Positions 24,975-64,000 of a stretch of DNA of 64,000 nt are shown piece by piece. The stretch spans positions 69,226,344 through 69,290,343 of the forward strand of contig CM063108.1 of NCBI GenBank assembly GCA_031841125.1, given 5' to 3'. The notes under the pieces are model-generated. The model ran no database searches, was not told the DNA's origin, and worked only from the letters and a program-made list of their open reading frames with translations. Origin of the DNA: Acanthococcus lagerstroemiae (taxonomy: Eukaryota; Arthropoda; Insecta; Hemiptera; Eriococcidae). How positions within the stretch are numbered: the stretch's first letter is position 1; the number at the start of each line of letters is the position of its first letter. The position numbers and the translations under genes were made by a program.

Positions 24975-26384
24975 TCAGATATTACATAAATCAATACGGC
25001 GAGTATCATTGCAAATGGACAAATTGTTCTTATCAACTGAAATTATTGAAATCGAATTTCCATCTCTCTTCACAGTCAGCCGGATGTCGCTCACCTGTTG
25101 CCAGTAATTGCCTAGGCATGGCTTAGTTGACTTCTCAGAAACTGTATTATCATCTGAGTTACTAAAATACCGGGTTGCTAAATTAGTAATCACAATCACG
25201 GAATGATTCTGGGATGTGATGCACTTCATTAAAGAAGCCGCGTGATTGAGTAGTGCCATGCCTGTGAAGATTAATTCATCGTGGTAATTTGAGTTGATTC
25301 AATGGCCGTTTTCAAGGAGATACATCTTACCGATTGGTCTTTCGGAGCCAACGCATGAAAAGTAGCAGGTTGAAATACAGTCGATGATCACCAACGGAAT
25401 GTGATGTAATGAAAACAAGTTCTTCAGCCAGTGTAGGGTACTGATTAATTGATAAAAGTTGAAAATCTTGGTCACTTTAATTCTCTCCAGTCCAGATACA
25501 ATTTCCTGCAATGAAATTTAAGATTGTGACTCATATTGCTCTTCTGTCGAAAGAGTACATCGAAGGTTACGTACATTTTTTACATTCTGCCTTCGATTGA
25601 TGATATTGAAAATTCGTTTAGTACTGAAATCGTTTTTAGTGTCGATGAAATGTACACATCTTCCAGAAACTGAGGTGTGAGCTGCGATACTGAGGCAAAT
25701 CTGCGTTTTTCCAGCACCTGAGAGACCACATAGTTCGTATATGTGGCCCGATTCCAACCCTCCTATTAGCTGATCAATCCTGCGTGCAATAACTAAAATA
25801 GTATTCATGGTAGCATACACTAGACAACTATATCAACTGAATATAATAGGAACAGAAAGAATAGTTCGTATTTTCCCCCACCAAATCCATCAAGATAAAC
25901 AGCTTGGATCTCTGTGACTTCGTAAGTATCAAATAAATACTCACTCAGAAATGCCAGTCGATAAGATATAATAGTTATTGGTAACTTCGGTGTAAAGATC
26001 CAGAGCGGAACGCGGTTCCCCTTTGAACACATCTATTAATTTCTGCCGAATTTCTAAAACATCCTGAAATATGAAGATACCGGTGGTTAATGAAACTGCT
26101 AATTTTCCAAGTATATTTCACTAAATTAACCCACATCCTCTGCATGAAAGTGGCAGAATGCTATGCAGTTATAAATCACATACAAGAGAGTAATATCACT
26201 ATTCTTCAACGCGGCTGAAGCATATTAATTGATGGTTACAGACCTTAAAAGGTAATTTAGTAATTTTGACGATATTTTCCGGTGTTTCGTGCAAGAAATC
26301 AACTACGGATCTAATATTTTTTTCTTTTAGCCTGGAGACGGTACTAGGATCCAAGATTGACGTGTAACATTTCAACGTTGACAT
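24975..26384 (-). CDS. RAD51D: RAD51D, RAD51-paralog recombinase
   Basis: Five coding exons on the minus strand: 26384-26244, 26063-25945, 25779-25575, 25505-25331 and 25261-24975, giving 308 aa with all phases consistent (human RAD51D is 328 aa). The start MSTLKCYTSILDP aligns with the family amino terminus, whose helix-hairpin region follows (LKEKNIRSVVDFL). The linker ILSTGISEIDQLIGGL leads into the RecA core. Walker A is GLSGAGKT, residues 105-112; Walker B is PLVIIDC with Asp197. KPCLGNYWQQVSDIRLTV matches the family's KPALG...W segment near the carboxy end. Family knowledge: ATPase of the BCDX2 paralog complex that helps RAD51 filament assembly in homologous recombination. Exon 1 uses a GTCTGT donor. 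Sequence before the ATG reads TTTCAG, so a noncoding 5' exon is likely. It is convergent with Chk2 and divergent from domino. Confidence 0.93.
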
Positions 26385-27162
26385 GCCACTACTGAAATAA
26401 AAATAATGAAAATATTGTAGGAACTTGAATGTTTTTGAATTTATTTCGCTGCCTGTTGAGTGCTAAGTTATGAATATTTGCCATAGTTGCTATCATCTAT
26501 TTGCGAGTTGCGGGAAATTTAGTGATAAGCTGATAAGGAGAAACATTTTAACAGTGTAGCCAGATGTTGGATAGTTGAATTTCAAGAACCCATAAAATGG
26601 ACTGACGTGAATGTTGACTTGATAACGAACCTAGTGTCGAAAATTTGAAACAATTCTCCAGCTGGTGGTCTGACTAGGTCTGACGCACTCTGGCGGCTAG
26701 AAGGCTAGAGCTGTATTCCTATTCTGGTTCTTTTGTTTTGTGAAAGACCATTGAACTCTGATTTCCGATAGAAAGGTGGGCGAGTTGTATTTTATGCACT
26801 GTGAAATTACGAGACAGGGAGCTCGTGGTTCGCTGTTCGCTCACGCCTCGTTGGCTTTTGTCTCTCCGAGTTCGCGAGGAGTTGAACTACCGTACCTATT
26901 TATTTCGGATTTTGGAAGCGTAGCCCGAGTGCTCATTAGTGTATCGTGCATCTTTACCAGAAATAGGAGTTGGCTACGGCGCCATTTTGTTTTGATGCAT
27001 ATTGAGAATTTTTTGTTCAGCGAGAGTATTCATGTATTCTCTTCGTTTTTTTTACTTTAATTGTTAATATGTTTATTATAATATCAAATTCGTGTAAAAT
27101 GTGATATAGATTTGCGAAATTCATCGACTGCGAAACTCGCCAAAGTTGTCAACGAGAAAATG
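26385..27162. promoter_or_regulatory. Shared RAD51D/domino promoter region and domino noncoding exon 1
   Basis: The two genes are transcribed away from each other here. A domino 5' UTR exon probably ends at 27162, where AAAATG is followed by GTAAGTG. GCGCCATTTTG at about 26979-26989 and CAAGATGGCGG at 27195-27205, just inside intron 1, match the GCCAT core of Pho/YY1 sites. Start sites are not defined by sequence alone. Confidence 0.45.
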
Positions 27163-28185
27163 GTAAGTGTACGTAAAAACGAATACAAAGAAATCAAGAT
27201 GGCGGTATACATTCGTAGTGCTAAATGTCGTCGGGAAGCTTTGAACGTTTTTATTCGATGAAAGTGAGCTGGTTTCGTACTTATGTTTGATTTTAAGATC
27301 ATTTATTTCCGCGTTTACGTTCGGACTCAGTTAAATATTCAGGATGTCGAGAACCTTTCGAGTTTTTAGGATGTATTAAGCGTAATAACGCAATTTCTTT
27401 TGTTGTGTTTGTGATCCGAGGTGCTTGTTGGATACACATGTTTGAAATGACTATGGAGGGGTGTAACATTTTCCAAAATTTCCCGATATTTATTCTGGTG
27501 CTTCGAAAATTATTGATGTGGAGAGCATTTTTGCTACGTTACGAGACTGATCGATGTTCCGAATATTGTATTTTGCTAATAATTTATATCCCGAGGATTT
27601 ATCATTTGTTGTTAATATTCTCCGAGCCAATTGATTCCCTTCGCTCATGTGCAGAAGATTGAGTATAAAGAGGAATTTTGATGAATATCTCTACCGTATC
27701 TCGGGGGAATAATTGTGGTTATTTGAGCGATTCTCGAGTGTATATCACGTGTGGATGATATTTCAAACAATTTTGAGGTACCAGCCGGGTGTTTTCGTTT
27801 GTAAACATCGAGCGTTCTGCAGACCCGGTTCCCTTGGACAGTTTCTGATTAGATCTGTCTTGAATGACGAATTTTTCAGAGTTGACTGGATTGATATTAG
27901 TAGAAACTGGATGATGATTTTCCATGAAGTCAGTGCGAACCGAGCCTCCCTGAAATAGTGTCTTTGTGTTAGTTGTTGCTGAATAGGAAAGAGGAAATTC
28001 GCTGATCAGTGATTCTATGGAAGGAATGGGGAGGTCATCGTTCCAATGAAGTACGACGATGCGTATTTTTACGCCTTCAGTGTGATACCAATTTATGAAA
28101 TATGCTTGTACGTTATCCTTATTTTGTCTGTATATATTTTCAACCTGGTATGTGCTAACATAGTTCGTTTTTTTTCTGTTCGCAG
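27163..28185 (+). other. Domino 5' UTR intron
   Basis: This lies between the donor at 27163 and the acceptor TTCGCAG ending at 28185. Several open frames are present, but none has recognisable content. Confidence 0.45.
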
Positions 28186-28262
28186 TTGTAAAATAATAGT
28201 GTCCTGAATGGAAAGGGCAAACAGCGATAGGTGGAGTTCTCAGTTTTTACACCTAGCAACAG

Positions 28263-63173
<34,911 letters not shown>

Positions 63174-64000
63174 ACGATCGAAAAACCGAAGCCGGGAACG
63201 TCGAACAAAAATTTATTATCCTGGATGGAATCCTAAACAAAAATGGGTTGTAGATTTTTGGTAGTTCGTGTCACGTGATCCTCATAAATAGAGGAGGAGA
63301 GGACGTTCGCAATAATCCTTAACCGTGCTATACCGTGAAACGAGATGAAATACAGACGTAGATGACGAAATACATGAGTGGAAGGGTATTGCAAAGTAGC
63401 TCCCTTCCGTTCATCTCTGTGTTAATATCTCATCCCTGTTTCATCAAATGAACAGTGGTGAACACTCGCTATATTAATATTCTGATCGTTGTTGTTGTTG
63501 TTGTTACAGAAAGGATTGTAACATGGAATTGTTATTGGACGTGCGGATGCGAGTATTACCTTTATCGAGCCCGCCAAATTCTAAAACTTTCGACTACTAA
63601 CAGTCAATTCGTTAGTACTGAATCCCTCCAGGTACATGTAAACATGATTTTCGTTCGATCATAACTAGGTACTTTGATTTTTCTTGAAGTTTTCCAACTG
63701 TAAAGCTAAATGGAAATGCAAACGAGAAGAAATTAGACGAGCATTTATGTATAAATTTACGTATCTTGTCTTCTTTTACTGTTGAAATGTTTCACAGGTT
63801 TGTATGTACATCAAAATTAGATCCGAGTACGAGTAATATTTATTTATTACGATTTTCACCAGTGTGGTTAAATTTTTCGTTCGGTAATTACGCATTTCAG
63901 TTATTTGTGCGCGCGCGTTTATTCATTTTATTTTCTGTTCTCGGATCTGTCCAATCGTTGGCAGCCCGAATGTTTCGTTTTTTTTTAGAACTAAATTCAT
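63174..64000 (+). other. Probable domino 3' UTR/flank
   Basis: No further coding exon is supported. A GTT microsatellite lies at about 63488-63506. No AATAAA was recognised before the window edge, so the 3' end may lie outside. Confidence 0.4.

Overview
This is an animal nuclear genome segment, most probably from an insect. Three multi-exon genes use GT-AG introns, the noncoding DNA is AT-rich, and it is packed with short DNA-transposon derivatives (MITEs), R1-type and jockey-type retrotransposon remains, a tRNA-headed SINE, minisatellites and long homopolymer G/C runs. The long/short domino isoform layout is the one known from insects. A hemipteran is a reasonable guess, but nothing in the window proves the order.

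Layout. 1-1064: internally deleted R1-clade non-LTR remnant. 1065-5717: intergenic DNA with a MITE, then the Chk2 upstream region. 5718-24521 (+): Chk2 (loki), eight coding exons, 463 aa; introns 1, 4 and 5 hold most of the mobile DNA. 24522-24974: a short convergent gap with a tandem repeat carrying poly(A) signals on both strands. 24975-26384 (-): RAD51D, five coding exons, 308 aa. 26385-28262: head-to-head promoter region and domino 5' UTR. 28263-63173 (+): domino (SRCAP/p400 family SWI2/SNF2 ATPase), 44 coding exons reconstructed with consistent phase, apart from one single-base phase break in the exon at 41518-41725. A short form ends at 47593 (about 1952 aa). A long form skips that end and adds a SANT domain and glutamine-rich exons (about 2696 aa).

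How the genes fit together. All three act in the DNA-damage response: Chk2 as checkpoint kinase, RAD51D as recombination mediator, and Domino as the H2A-variant exchange ATPase of Tip60/SRCAP-type complexes. They sit tail-to-tail and then head-to-head with very little space between them.

Most interesting noncoding content. Two domino introns each hold an array of snoRNA-like paralogs. Intron 30277-33794 has five C/D-box candidates sharing a guide (ACGAGGCATTTG) complementary to a conserved 28S rRNA segment, plus one decayed copy. Intron 39342-41517 has four H/ACA-like candidates of about 130 nt. Coordinates come from reading the sequence by eye; exon junctions were checked by reading-frame phase, not by alignment.
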